A stretch of DNA of 17,710 nucleotides. It comes from Candidatus Absconditabacterales bacterium. GTDB taxonomy: Bacteria; Patescibacteria; JAEDAM01; Absconditabacterales; Absconditicoccaceae. The notes under the pieces are model-generated. The model saw nothing but the letters and a program-made list of their open reading frames with translations. It ran no database searches and was not told where the DNA came from. A program made the position numbers and the translations under genes. Below are positions 9,164 to 17,710 of this stretch, in pieces. The DNA is taken from the NCBI GenBank assembly GCA_938010495.1, contig CALLUT010000097.1, forward strand, positions 1 through 17,710, read 5' to 3'. Within the stretch, counting starts at the first letter, position 1; the number at the start of each line of letters is the position of its first letter.

Positions 9164-9967
9164 ATGTATATAATCTGTCCTACATGCAAGAGTCTTCTTA
9201 TTAAAAAATGAAAAACTTGGTCATGTCGATCAGGACATTCTTATGATGTAAGTAAAGAATGATACATTAATTTACTACAAAACAATTCATCAAAAGATAA
9301 ATGAGACGATAAGGGAATGATTATTGCCAGACGTGACTTTTTGGAAACCAAATTATATCAACCACTCATAGAGAAAGTTATCGATATTATCAATAATTTC
9401 TCTAAAAAGCCAGTTATATTATTGGATGGGGGATGTTGAGAATGACGATATATTCGCCAGATTATTGAACAAAGAAACAACCCAAGAGATTCAATCATAT
9501 GAATAGATATTTCAAAACCTGCCGTTAAACTTGCTAGTAGAACTACTCCTTGATGATTCATCGTATGATCAACAATGGATATACCAATAGCAAAAGATAG
9601 CGCTCATATTTTTCTATCAATTTTTTCTCCATATAATGAAGATGAAATCAAAAGAGTTCTTAAACCTTGATGACAAGCAATTATAATCTCTCCATGACCA
9701 GATCACCTCTATAAATTTATTGAAATGATTTGGGATAACCCGCACAAACATCAAACCAAATCACTCCAAGAAAAATATTCACAAGGGTGGGCAATGAGAC
9801 ATGAAGTAAGGTATTCACTTTCAATATCTGATAATCAAACAATACAAAATCTTTTCATGATGACCCCTTACTATCGAAAAGCACCCAAAGAAAAACAAGA
9901 TGCAATTATGAAATTAGAAAAATTTGATAGCAAAGCGCATTTTTTCATTGATGTTGTGAAATACTAA
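9164..9967 (+). CDS. rlmA: 23S rRNA (guanine-N1)-methyltransferase, RlmA family
   Basis: 267 aa; E. coli RlmA is about 269 aa. The family uses S-adenosylmethionine to methylate N1 of G745 (RlmA-I) or G748 (RlmA-II) of 23S rRNA. The N-terminal zinc finger has Cys5, Cys8, Cys21 and His25, the same spacing as the E. coli enzyme, then YDVSKEGYINLL. MIIARRDFLE is the family linker. The SAM loop is Asp88-Gly-Gly-Cys-Gly-Glu-Gly94, with both Gly92 and Gly94 as TGA codons. Motif post-I is GIDISKPAV, and later LKPGGQAIIISPGPDHLYKF. Near the C-terminus MTPYY-CGA-KAPKE (residue 238) matches the family's MTPyyWka, so CGA reads as Trp. G745 versus G748 specificity cannot be decided here. It ends one base before the stop of the convergent DUF4153 gene. 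Confidence 0.92.
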
Positions 9968-9968
9968 A

Positions 9969-11690
9969 TTATTCCACAGCAAGATCAAAACCGAGTCAAT
10001 TAAGCTCTACTTTTCAAGCATTTGAGTCATAAGAGATATAATCAAAAATCATTAATAGATCATCGTATTTTATCGTAAATTCTAGACGTGGGACTTGATT
10101 TCTTATTGATAACTCTTTTTGTTCTAACGTTTCAATAAACTCAGATATATTAATAGAATAAGATTTTTCTCATAGGGTCATAGTAATCAAGGCTCAATCA
10201 AGCGAATACAAATCATCAGACACATTTTTATAGTATTGTGAATATTCTGAAACATCTATTGCATCAAATGAAGCGTAATCACTATTAAAATATCTATTTG
10301 TTGATCAATATATTCATTTCACTCATCGATCAATATTTTCTAATCATAATTTTTCTAAATGATCATATCAATAATCACTACTGGTTCATGTAAAATAACT
10401 AACAAATTCATATCAATGATGATCTACTATATATTTTATTTTTGATGCTAAGAGTTGTTTTTTTTCATTTGATAATACATTTATTTTTTCCTTAACGAGT
10501 AATTCACTTGTATCACTCATTAAATTATCTGTTTCAATCATCAATGAAAGACTAGAGAGTTGGTTGTTTAAACTCATACTACGCATGGAAAAAGGTCCTG
10601 CAATGATACTTATTATTCAAATTCATAGGAGTAAAGCCGCTATTGTTCGTAAATCTTTTTCTTTACTAATAATCATATAACAACAACTTAGTACTAATCG
10701 CAATAACACTGCAACCACTAAGTATCTAGATTCAGTTAGTCAATATTGTTCAATTCTAATCCAGATTGCACATGCCACCATTACACAAACTGGTAAAAGT
10801 AATACGTACAATACCGTCATGCAACGTTGATGAAATTCCTCTGAAAATTCTGTATCAATTAATGGTACTAACAAAATCGATCATAGTACAATGAGTACAC
10901 TAAATACAAACGATCGTAACGTAACTTGGTTAGATGGTCGTTCTCGAGTAACAAGGATTTTTGCTAAATATACATAAAGAATTGCAGCATACAGCAGTAA
11001 GAGTAATCAAACAACTCGTCATAACATAGTCTTCCATTTAGCTGATTTTGAACGAATTGTATTTGATACATCCCATGTTCTTATTCAATCAAGGAAACTA
11101 AGTCATCAAAACAGTATCCCAATCGTAGCAAAGATAGTTCAATACCATTCTCAATCTATTGATACATCAAAGAGTGTTTGAACTCATAATAATGCTAGAC
11201 TTATTCATCAAGCCAATAACCAAGAAAAAATAACTGCTAATGCGAAATGAAGTATCAAATGAATAATTGATTCGTACATACTCTCTTTTCCTCTCTTAGA
11301 GTACCAAAGAGGGATTACTAACAAAGCCAATATAACAACTCATTGAATCAAACCATGTTGTATAATCCAAGATGTAGGCAATTCTTCAAATCATGGAAGT
11401 ATGATATAGTATAATGTAGCAAACAACAAAGTGATTCATTGAAACAGAAACCACTTTTTACTTCAAGATTTCGTAATCTTTGTTGTAATTGAAAAAAGAA
11501 ACACCACAGCAATTATTACCATTATAATTTTTCAAATAATGACTAACACATCTACATCTAAATCATTTCATGTCCAAATTAAGACATTAAACAAGACACA
11601 AAGGATTCATAAACACAGAGATGCTAGCCGATATGATTTAACTGTTTCAATAAGAGAAGCAAAACGTTTCTCAATTCATAATGTAAACAT
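9969..11690 (-). CDS. DUF4153 family polytopic membrane protein
   Basis: 573 aa. Residues 1 to about 365 contain roughly ten hydrophobic helices. The most recognisable part is near residues 215-300: a WKTMLG loop, LLYAAILYVYLAKILVT, then E-x-P, VFSVLIVLGSILLVPL, and further on the TESRYLVVAVLLRL and IISIIAGPFSMRSMSL segments, typical of DUF4153. Residues about 366-573 are a soluble tail rich in Tyr, Asp and Ser, predicted outside the membrane core. The function of DUF4153 is not established. CGA codons at residues 249 and 251 flank a Glu in the place where the family often has T-W-E, again fitting Trp. The ATG at 11690 is the first in the frame after a TAG at 11720-11718. It follows the small unknown gene by 39 nt, so co-transcription is likely. 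Confidence 0.8.
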
Positions 11691-11729
11691 TGCAGTTTGT
11701 ATGATTAAATATCATAACTATAGAGTAAA

Positions 11730-12227
11730 TTAGTATGAGTGCAATGGGACCTTCATTACAGCATTTTTTTCTTTAAAGATAGTTTTAGTCGCATCAAAAT
11801 TATTTTTATAAAGAAAATCTTGAGAAAAAAGTATTCATGCAAATTCTTTTGTAGGATATATATATGTTTTTTTCGGGGTTGCATATTGATATTCTTTTAG
11901 CGGTCACCTAAAAGATCAATCATGTCTTCTTATGATTCTTGGCTTGTTGTTTTCATCAAATTTAAAAAGCACATAGGATGTTTTAAGCAAATCACGTGAC
12001 TTAATTGAAAACTGTTTATGATTAACAGTACAGTTATAAATACAAACGAAATCTGGCTCATATTCTAAACCAAATGCATACTTAAATCTGGTCTTAGCTT
12101 GTTCATTTAAACAATAAATCAATCTATCGCAAAATCATTCAACGACCTTGTTCTCTACATAACATGGTTTATTTTTGAATTTTGGATTTTTATCTCTTCA
12201 CAAAAAGTAATCTAAATTTTTTTGCAT
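11730..12227 (-). CDS. Hypothetical small soluble protein
   Basis: 165 aa, not recognised. It starts at ATG 12227 (MQKNLDYFLGRDKN). It is basic and aromatic (PCYVENKVVEGFC, ARTRF-like helix region, FGLEYEPDFVCIYNC, SYVLFKFDENNKPRIIRR, TYIYPTKEF). There is no signal peptide or membrane helix. Five cysteines are present, but no clear metal-site spacing is seen. Alternating short strands (FVCIYNCTVNHKQFSI, SYVLFKFDENNKP) suggest a small beta-rich fold, which is inference only. Glycines at the HDGSFRG stretch are TGA, which supports coding. It lies 56 nt after the lysE-type gene and has its own TTGACA promoter of the same kind as the unknown gene at 2545-3228. Confidence 0.65.
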
Positions 12228-12249
12228 ACATATAACACACGTAAATTAA

Positions 12250-12280
12250 ATTATAATAAATGTTTTAACAAATATGTCAA
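12250..12280 (-). promoter_or_regulatory. Promoter for the hypothetical gene ending at 11730
   Basis: On the minus strand TTGACA (12280-12275) and TATAAT (12255-12250) are separated by 19 nt, longer than ideal; the shifted TTATAA gives 18. It lies 22 nt before the start codon and overlaps the 3' flank of the lysE-type gene. Confidence 0.5.
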
Positions 12281-12283
12281 TAT

Positions 12284-12910
12284 TTATTCTTTAAATGCAA
12301 CCATTAATCATAATCAAACTAGAGCTCATCACAAAATTCTTGTAATCTTGTTTTGATAACGTTCCACTTTCGTTCTAATCAAAGGATTAGTAAAGAAATA
12401 GGCTACACATATAAATCGTATCGTTGTGTTTACAACCATCATTATACATGCGGTAATAACTACTCGCAAAGGAATGGTTGGTGAAATCACCATCGTAAAT
12501 AATCCTAGGAAAAACAAAGTAGCTTTTGGGTTTAAAACGTTCGTTAAAGAACCTTCTCGCAATGCAGTTTTCCAAGAAATATCCGGGAGTGATTCTACAG
12601 TTCATATTTCCATATTTCATGATCACTTACTTAACAAAGCAGTAAATCATAACCATAATAAATATCAGGCGCCAAGCATTTTTATCGCAGTGTATACTAC
12701 AATAGATTGAGAAATCAGCAAAGCTAATCACAACGCACAATACAAAACATGAACAGTGATTCCTAATCAAAATCAAACAGCAGTCCAAATTCATGTTTTT
12801 CTAGAATACATAAGCGAATTTTTTACAGCTACTACAAAATCTGGTCCTGGACTTATAACTGCCAAAAAATGTACTCACAAAATTCAGAATAATACAGCTA
12901 ATCAAGTCAT
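12284..12910 (-). CDS. LysE/RhtB family amino-acid exporter
   Basis: 208 aa, the standard size. The family exports amino acids or related metabolites through six membrane helices. The N-terminal motif HFLAVISPGPDFVVAVKNSL matches the LysE signature, and the mid-protein EGSLTNVLNPKATLFFLGLF matches the second one (xxGfltNllNPKaalFf). KMLGAGYLLWLGFTAL is the third family segment. Glycines throughout, including both in GAL-VGLG near the end, are TGA. A CGA at residue 165 falls where the family often has Trp (xxLWf), fitting CGA=Trp. The ATG at 12910 was chosen as the first before the conserved start (MTGLAVLFGILGVH). The substrate cannot be told from sequence. A terminator hairpin ends 18 nt before the ATG, so expression is probably controlled by attenuation. 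Confidence 0.88.
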
Positions 12911-12927
12911 AATAATTAATAAAATAT

Positions 12928-12954
12928 AAAAAAACTCCAGCGATATATCGGGAG
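12928..12954 (-). terminator. Intrinsic terminator 18 nt before the LysE-type start codon
   Basis: On the minus strand CTCC-CGA, loop TATA, TCG, two bulged bases, GGAG, followed by seven T (12934-12928). The T tract lies on the minus side only, so it acts on leftward transcription into the exporter gene. Confidence 0.65.
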
Positions 12955-12978
12955 AGAAAAGTTATTATATAGGGATTT

Positions 12979-12991
12979 AAGCAGTTTATAG
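12979..12991 (-). repeat. 13-nt element shared with argS upstream region (copy 2)
   Basis: CTATAAACTGCTT on the minus strand inside the exporter's leader, identical to 6940-6952 before argS. It could be a second, internal promoter -10 region (TATAAA) for the exporter. Confidence 0.4.
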
Positions 12992-13083
12992 CTTATACAA
13001 CAAATTCTCTTCTCCTCGAAAGGTAGAAGTCAAAAAAGTTGAAGAAGTTATAGAAGTTATAGAATGCTTTGTAGTTCATTCAT

Positions 13084-13113
13084 ACTATATAAATAAACAT
13101 TATCTCATTTCAA
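13084..13113 (-). promoter_or_regulatory. Promoter for the exporter leader
   Basis: On the minus strand TTGAAA (13113-13108), an 18-nt spacer and TATAGT (13089-13084). It points toward the LysE-type gene. Confidence 0.45.
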
Positions 13114-13125
13114 GAGAAAAAGCTA

Positions 13126-13155
13126 TTGATTTCTTCGAAATAAATGACATAAAAT
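13126..13155 (+). promoter_or_regulatory. Promoter for the SLH-like gene and following operon
   Basis: TTGATT (13126-13131), an 18-nt spacer and TAAAAT (13150-13155), about 33 nt before the ATG at 13189. It is the only good promoter seen ahead of the five-gene run that ends at 17583. Confidence 0.45.
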
Positions 13156-13188
13156 AAATAATAACTTTATCTTATTACTCCCTAAGTG

Positions 13189-13914
13189 ATGAATAGAAAA
13201 TGGCGGTTAACAATCATTATTGGATTATTAGCTATTCTTTTGTGATATTTATTTATTTGATCTTCAATGAACAACGATAAAAGTTGTTGACGAAAAGACA
13301 AAAAAATAACTAATGATCAAAAAACGACTAAACAAGAAATGGCTAAAGCATTTAATTCTTGAGAAAGAGATCCTATTAGTAGCATTCCAGAAAAAACTAC
13401 GCCAAAAGCTAAAATACCACAATGGTATCAATATCTTTCAAATAAAAATTTCACAAAAACAGATTGGGAAACTGGAATGAATGGGACTGTGATGACAAGG
13501 AAAAGTATCACACCATTTCTCCTTAAATATGCTCAACAAAATAAACTAGAAAAATTCGAATGAGACGATTGTCTATTTGATGATGTTGACGATGAATCTG
13601 AAGAATTGCAAGACATGATTACTCAAGTATGTAAGTACAGACTTCTTAGAGGTAAAAATGGATCGTATCTAAAAGATGATATCATGACTCAAACAGATAT
13701 GCTTGTTCTTCTTATGAGAAGTAAGTACTGATATATGAACGAAAATGCGAATCCTCGATTTAAGAGATATTATACAACAGCTACTAGTCAATGAATTGTT
13801 AAATCATGATTGGATCTAGATATCTTCGAAGAAGAACTTACCCTAAAAGACCTTTCTCTATGGATGCAAAGAATGCATAAAGAAAAGGATGCTTCAGTAA
13901 TTATAGCGCAATAA
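13189..13914 (+). CDS. Membrane-anchored SLH-like protein
   Basis: 241 aa. Residues about 6-24 form an N-terminal signal anchor (LTIIIGLLAILLGYLFI). A low-complexity charged linker (residues 30-80) follows. Residues about 85-235 resemble degenerate SLH modules: CLFDDVDDESEELQDMITQVCKYRLLRG matches the S-layer module of the gene at 834-1865 (CTFSDIANY through EVCSYGLIKG), and NP-CGA-FKRYYTTATSQGI matches its SPWYVDYYNRAKEL. That pairing puts CGA (13756-13758, residue 190) opposite TGG. A role in attaching to the cell surface is inferred from the domain. It lacks the thioredoxin domain of its paralogue. The next gene starts 28 nt downstream on the same strand. Confidence 0.75.
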
Positions 13915-13942
13915 TTTTTATCTTTATTATTCGGTTAAAAAA

Positions 13943-14518
13943 ATGATTTTACGATCTCTTATTCTTATAATTCTCCTCGTTATTATTTGAAAATACTTAT
14001 GAGCTATGTGGACCAAAACTTCTCCATCACCTTGGAAATGGATATTATGGCTTGCAGTGTTTTGTATTGCATTCTTCCTTCCTCTATACCGACTACTGAT
14101 AGTCAACAACAATATGTGTGTGTGACGAAGATGGCTTATTCCTCTTTTACTCAGTGCATGAGTGCTTTATGTATACTTCTTATGGCCTTGTAAAAACTGC
14201 TGTGACAATGGTTCTTCTTCACTAGGTTCTATCAAAAAACCAGATTCAATACCAAGTGGTAAACGTGATAATCTCAAAAAGATAGAAGGGATTTGACCAA
14301 AAATAGAACAACTTCTGTATGAATATGGGATTACAACATTTACATCTCTTGCTTCAACAGATCCAGCAATAGTAAAACAAATCCTAGTTCAATGATGAGA
14401 TAATTTCAAAAACCATGACCCATCAACATGGCCAATGCAATCAAATATGGCTGCAAATGGAAAATGGGAAGCGTTAGATACTATTCAAGATGTCCTCAAA
14501 TGAGGAAAATTTGTTTAA
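13943..14518 (+). CDS. Three-TM protein with C-terminal helix-hairpin-helix domain
   Basis: 191 aa. Three membrane helices are predicted at about residues 3-20, 31-53 and 64-82, followed by a Cys-rich turn (WPCKNCCDNG). After a Ser/Pro linker, residues about 108-150 (LKKIEGIGPKIEQLL, then YGITTFTSLAST) form the helix-hairpin-helix module seen in DUF4332-like and ribosomal-protein-fused domains; Gly118 in the hairpin is a TGA codon. Such modules bind DNA or mediate protein contacts. The tail GGDNFKNHDPSTWPMQ also resembles the end of this module in other proteins. Its neighbours are surface proteins, so a role at the membrane is likely, but none can be named. It is 10 nt from the next gene. 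Confidence 0.75.
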
Positions 14519-14528
14519 AAACTTTGCT

Positions 14529-15785
14529 ATGCTCGAAAGTACAAAATTTAAAAAAATCATGATTCCACTCTTTGCCTTTATGACATTATCTAGTGTCATG
14601 AAGGCTGAACTATTGCCTACACTTTCACTTGAACATTGAGATCCCAAAGAAAAAAAAGAAATTTCAGACACTAAAGCTCTAAAGTATTTTTTTGAAAATA
14701 TTAATAATTCATACTGATTGACTTTTGATCAAATATATAATAAATTTCGTACTGATTCATATATTAAATCAAAATTTATACAATTTCTTTCGGACAAAGA
14801 GTATGAAATATTGAACCCAACGGAACATCAAAAAGTAATTCAAATAGTTGAGTTCTCTTTAGAAAATTGACATATGTTTTTTAAAGATGAATCCCTCCCT
14901 TTTCGTATAGTTCAACCAATTAATTTTTCTCCTCCAAAAACAATGAAGTTGTGAGTCAATAATAAATTAACTGACGCTAAAAAAGAAAAAATACAAATGT
15001 ATGTAGTCAATATACCTAAGTGAATTATGGCACAATGACTTACAATTCATTATAGTAGTGAAACAATTATCTGTTTAATAGATAGGAAAAATTGAATAGA
15101 AAAAAATTTAAAATGAGAAATTGTTGGTCTATCGGGACAAGCACTTATAGTTCTAACAAACGAATACATGCATCAATATCTTCTAAAAGAAGGATTTAAC
15201 TCAATATCTCAATGCGGAACATTTAGAGATGAAGATTGAAATATACAATACTCACTTAGAGAATTAGAACTTATAACTCAATTTTACTCATATCAATTAG
15301 CTTCTGATCCAAATCACATAGGTCGAAAACATGATTTTTCAGCTTTATCGCATGACTATATTAATAAAAGAGACAATTTAGAACTATTTACAATTAATAA
15401 AGTCCTTTGATGAAAGGTTTCACCTGAGAAAACATCAGGTAGTGAATCTTTTAATGATTTTTTTCTTCCAAAAGAAGATGAAAATCCATATTTAAAATGA
15501 TTACTTTACTTTAATAAGGTTATTTCTGAAGAGCTTCCATTGAAATATGATGAATTTTGGAATGATATTCATACCATACCTAAAGGAGATCCGGTAATAA
15601 AAAAGGAAGCAATAGATGATATTATTAATAAATTATTTGAAACAATTACAGATACTCAACGAGAAAAAATTGAACATAAATTAATGTTAAAAATAGATCA
15701 ATCAATGGACCTCCTTCAACAAAATGAACTAATGGCAAGAAGTCTAAAAATTCAAAGAGAAGTTGAACAAAGAAGTAGGTGTTAA
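14529..15785 (+). CDS. Exported hypothetical protein, degenerate HExxH-like motif
   Basis: 418 aa, not recognised. A signal peptide is likely at residues 1-26 (lysines, then IMIPLFAFMTLSSV, then KA); an ATG at 14559 is a shorter alternative. The body is mixed alpha/beta. Near residues 170-190 a strand run IMAQGLTIHYSSETIICLI precedes a helix with Asn211-Glu-Tyr-Met-His215, which has the spacing of a zinc-protease HExxH but lacks the first His. The C-terminal 80 residues are helical and charged (REKIEHKLMLKIDQS, LKIQREVEQRSRC). Many glycines are TGA. The base composition is more AT-rich than its neighbours. It lies between the HhH protein and crtB-like gene in one run, but its link to either is unclear. 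Confidence 0.65.
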
Positions 15786-15827
15786 AAATAAGATTGGAGA
15801 AACCAGAAAGATCACTATGCTCATACT

Positions 15828-16697
15828 ATGAATAACTCACGAAAGCAATCAATGAGTCAGTTTTGAACAAGCTATAAATGGTGAACGCTATTTTTTCCAA
15901 AAGAACTCAAAGAACAAACATATCTTCTTTATGCATTTGTGAGAGAGGCTGACAATTTTGTAGATGACAAAAACTTATCATGAAAAGAAGCAAATAAAAA
16001 ATTATTAACGATGCAAAAACACTATCATGATAGTATAAAATGAAAGTATGAACATTGAAATACTCTTTGCAAAGAATTTGCACAACTATGCATTATCAAA
16101 GATATACCAACAAGTTGGGTTGATGATTTTTTTGCAGCAATGCTTGCTGATACTAAAGAATCCTACTATAAATCATATAAATCATTACAGACTTATATGC
16201 GATGATCAGCTGAAGTTGTATGACTTATGATGTGTAAATTAATTTGATATGATCCACATCAAGAAGAAGAAGTATTTAGAACCGCAAAACTCTTATGAGA
16301 AGCGATGCAATATACAAATTTTTTAAGAGATGTTCTTGAAGACTGGATGCTTTATTGACGTATATATATGCCATCTGATAGACTACAAAAATATGATTGT
16401 AATCATGAATGTATCAAAAGATTTTGCGAATGAAATAAAATAAATAGTAGCCGAGAAACATTTATGGCACAACAAATTAGTCTTACAAAAGAACTTTACA
16501 AAGAAGCAAATACCTGAATAAAACTCCTTAACAAACAAGGACGTTTTGCTGTACAGATTGCATCTACATTATATGAATGAATACTTGACCGTATTCGAGT
16601 AAACACCTATGATGTCTTTACAAAAGACTGCCACACAAGTAAGTTTGATAAATTTTGACTATTTTTAAAAGCTCTTGTAATACATGCATCTTGATAA
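15828..16697 (+). CDS. crtB: Phytoene/squalene synthase family protein
   Basis: 289 aa from ATG 15828; an in-frame ATG at 15852 (MSQFGTSYKWGTL) is equally plausible. The family joins two prenyl diphosphates head to head; phytoene synthase uses two geranylgeranyl diphosphates. Family landmarks: FGTSYKWGTLFFPKEL, then the first Asp-rich motif Asp42-Asn-Phe-Val-Asp46 in YAFVREADNFVDD, and the second Asp168-Val-Leu-Glu-Asp172 in TNFLRDVLEDW, followed by GRIYMP. The segment YM-CGA-GSAEVVGLMM (residue 125) usually has an aromatic residue at the CGA, fitting Trp. Arg in NFLRD and GRIY is AGA or CGT. It overlaps the next gene, an elongase-type UbiA enzyme, by 14 nt, which favours phytoene rather than squalene synthesis. 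The second-last codon is TGA, read as a final Gly before TAA. Confidence 0.88.
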
Positions 16698-17583
16698 ATT
16701 ACGTAAAATTTCTCGTGAAAGATTTTGGACATACACAGTATGACCATATCTTTTATGAATAGCTGCAACATGAGTATTACGAGATATCAAATCTCTTTGA
16801 GTCTTTACAGTTCCTTGAATATTGTTGCTTGCTTTACTTCTACGATATTGCTGTTACTTCATGTTTCCTGTAAATCTTCTTATATATTGAGTAAATGACA
16901 TTGCAGACTGAGATACTGATGAATTTAATGATAAAAAATGAACTTATGAAGTAAAGCTACAATGATCTCACCATAAGTCACTTTCAAAAAATATAATTAT
17001 ACGAAATACACTTCCACACGTAGTGTGACTTATACTATGAGTAACGGTATCTATTAGTTCTCCTGAAGTAATAATTGCTTTTCTAGCATTTTACTTTACG
17101 AGCATATTCTACTCTTTACCACCAATTAGAGCAAAAGCTAGACCCTTCATAGATTGAGCATTCAATATACTTTACGCTATTCCATGACTCATAGGATTTC
17201 TTCTTTTATGAGGAACCGCTAGCGAAATAAACCGAGCTGCATTTCTTGCATGATGGCTATGGTGTATCGCAATGCATACGTATAGTGCTATTCCAGATAT
17301 TGAACCAGACACCAAAGCAAATATACAAACAACAGCAACTACTCTATGAGAAAAAAGGACACTGATCTACTGTCTTATATTACGGGTGCTTTCAGCGATA
17401 TTATTTTCTTTATGATCACCATCATTAGTACGATTTGGTCTAATATCCTTAATAATTTATGTTATCCTCATATGTGCTTCTTTCATAAGACCTGTCTTCA
17501 AAATCTATAAGTTTTTTCCACGAATAAATTGAGTGTTATGATTTATTCTTTTTTGGATAATCACGGCTCAACTCTACCTCTAA
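16684..17583 (+). CDS. crtEb: UbiA-family prenyltransferase, lycopene elongase type
   Basis: 299 aa, about eight membrane helices. UbiA enzymes transfer prenyl groups in the membrane using two Asp-rich motifs. Here the first is Asn71-Asp72-Ile-Ala-Asp75 with Asp79 (in FPVNLLIYGVNDIADGDTD), and the second is Asp205-Ile-Glu-Pro-Asp209. The context HTYSAIPDIEPDTKANIQTT, and YSLPPIRAKARPFID before it, is typical of lycopene elongases that add C5 units to make C45/C50 carotenoids (CrtEb, bisanhydrobacterioruberin pathway). The start ATG lies inside the 3' end of crtB, so translation is probably coupled. Other UbiA roles (ubiquinone, haem, digeranylgeranyl lipids) fit the motif contexts less well. 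CGA codons fall mostly in helices where Trp is plausible. No other carotenoid gene is in the window. Confidence 0.85.
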
Positions 17584-17678
17584 ATCATTCACCTAGAAAA
17601 CAGGGACCAATCAGACTACAACCAAGAATCACATCACATACATTCCAACCAACACGCAACCCAGTTTTTTCAAGAAAC

Positions 17679-17710
17679 GATCGCCTAAGAGAATTGAACT
17701 CCAGCGCAAT
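17679..17710 (-). tRNA. Possible 3' end of a tRNA (or tmRNA), 5' part outside the window
   Basis: On the minus strand TGGAG-TTCAATT-CTCTT has the layout of a T arm with the usual TTCAA loop (17703-17687), followed by a 7-nt acceptor strand AGGCGAT (17686-17680) and a C. One T-stem pair is a mismatch and one is G-U. Without the 5' half, identity is open. A C discriminator would hint at tRNA-His, and a tmRNA end is also possible. The 95 nt between crtEb and this fragment show nothing recognisable. Confidence 0.4.

Larger units (their letters stand above)
12911..13077 (-). promoter_or_regulatory. Candidate attenuator leader of the LysE-type gene (or a terminated small RNA)
   Basis: Transcription from the minus-strand promoter at 13113-13084 would give a leader of about 165 nt. 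It contains a tandem TATAACTTC repeat, a hairpin at 13029-13009 (CUUCU, bulged A, CCU, UUCG loop, AGG, AGAAG) and an intrinsic terminator just before the exporter's ATG. GGAGA of the first hairpin (13015-13011) is complementary to TCTCC of the terminator's 5' arm (12955-12951), which would allow an antiterminator fold. No known riboswitch class was recognised. The alternative is an independent RNA of about 150 nt ending at the terminator. Confidence 0.45.

Noticed and set aside
11539..11733. Open frame on the plus strand of 64 codons
   Set aside because: It is antisense to the start of the DUF4153 gene, which has coherent membrane helices through this stretch.
12426..12710. Open frame on the plus strand of 94 codons
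   Set aside because: It is antisense to the LysE-type gene, whose family motifs are clear on the minus strand; no family resemblance on the plus strand.
12981..13157. Stop-to-stop frame on the plus strand (58 codons, VEVKKVEEVIEVIE then YYINKHYLISREKAIDFF)
   Set aside because: It looks protein-like but has no ATG, GTG or TTG start, and it lies across two opposing promoters. It may be a gene remnant; the leader reading on the minus strand is preferred.
15816..15960. Alternative start ATG CTC ATA in another frame before crtB
   Set aside because: That frame does not give the phytoene synthase motifs; the frame from 15828/15852 does.

Overview
The window reads as an AT-rich piece of a Patescibacteria/CPR genome from the UGA-recoding lineage (Absconditabacteria/SR1 or Gracilibacteria). 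Nearly every gene is interrupted by TGA under the standard code and becomes full length when TGA is read as glycine (code 25). Some TGA codons fall inside catalytic motifs: HxHLR of dihydroorotase, HIGH of ArgRS, GRLD of the pseudouridine synthase and the SAM loop of RlmA. Genes end in TAA, once TAG. A second recoding is visible: CGA, and probably CGG, sits where families have tryptophan (WCxxC of a thioredoxin domain, three Trp sites of ArgRS, MTPYYW of RlmA, an SLH module whose paralogue in this window uses TGG). Arginine sites are filled by AGA, CGT and CGC. Translations given here use TGA=Gly, and CGA=Trp where stated.

Layout, left to right. On the minus strand, a 3'-truncated prohibitin/SPFH protein (1-716). 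Divergent from it, a secreted SLH-thioredoxin protein and an RsuA-type pseudouridine synthase (834-2548), then a convergent small unknown gene (2545-3228, minus). A divergent promoter pair leads into pyrC and pyrD (3369-6593). A tRNA-Thr(GGU) on the minus strand is preceded by a promoter and a three-hairpin segment that may be an undescribed small RNA (about 6722-6850). A plus-strand group holds argS, a small membrane protein and rlmA (6971-9967). It meets a minus-strand group (12910 down to 9969): a LysE-type exporter, a small unknown protein and a DUF4153 membrane protein. The exporter has a leader with an intrinsic terminator just before its start codon, so attenuation is likely.

A plus-strand run from 13189 to 17583 holds an SLH-like anchored protein, a three-TM protein with a helix-hairpin-helix domain, an exported unknown protein, a phytoene/squalene synthase (crtB-like) and a lycopene elongase-type UbiA prenyltransferase (crtEb-like). 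The last two overlap and suggest part of a C45/C50 carotenoid pathway. A fragment resembling the 3' end of a tRNA or tmRNA lies at the right edge on the minus strand.

No CRISPR array, insertion sequence or phage gene was seen. No gene has a clear Shine-Dalgarno sequence. The strongest lead is the double reassignment (UGA=Gly, CGA/CGG=Trp), followed by the carotenoid pair, the candidate small RNA, the lysE leader and the long C-terminal extension of PyrC.
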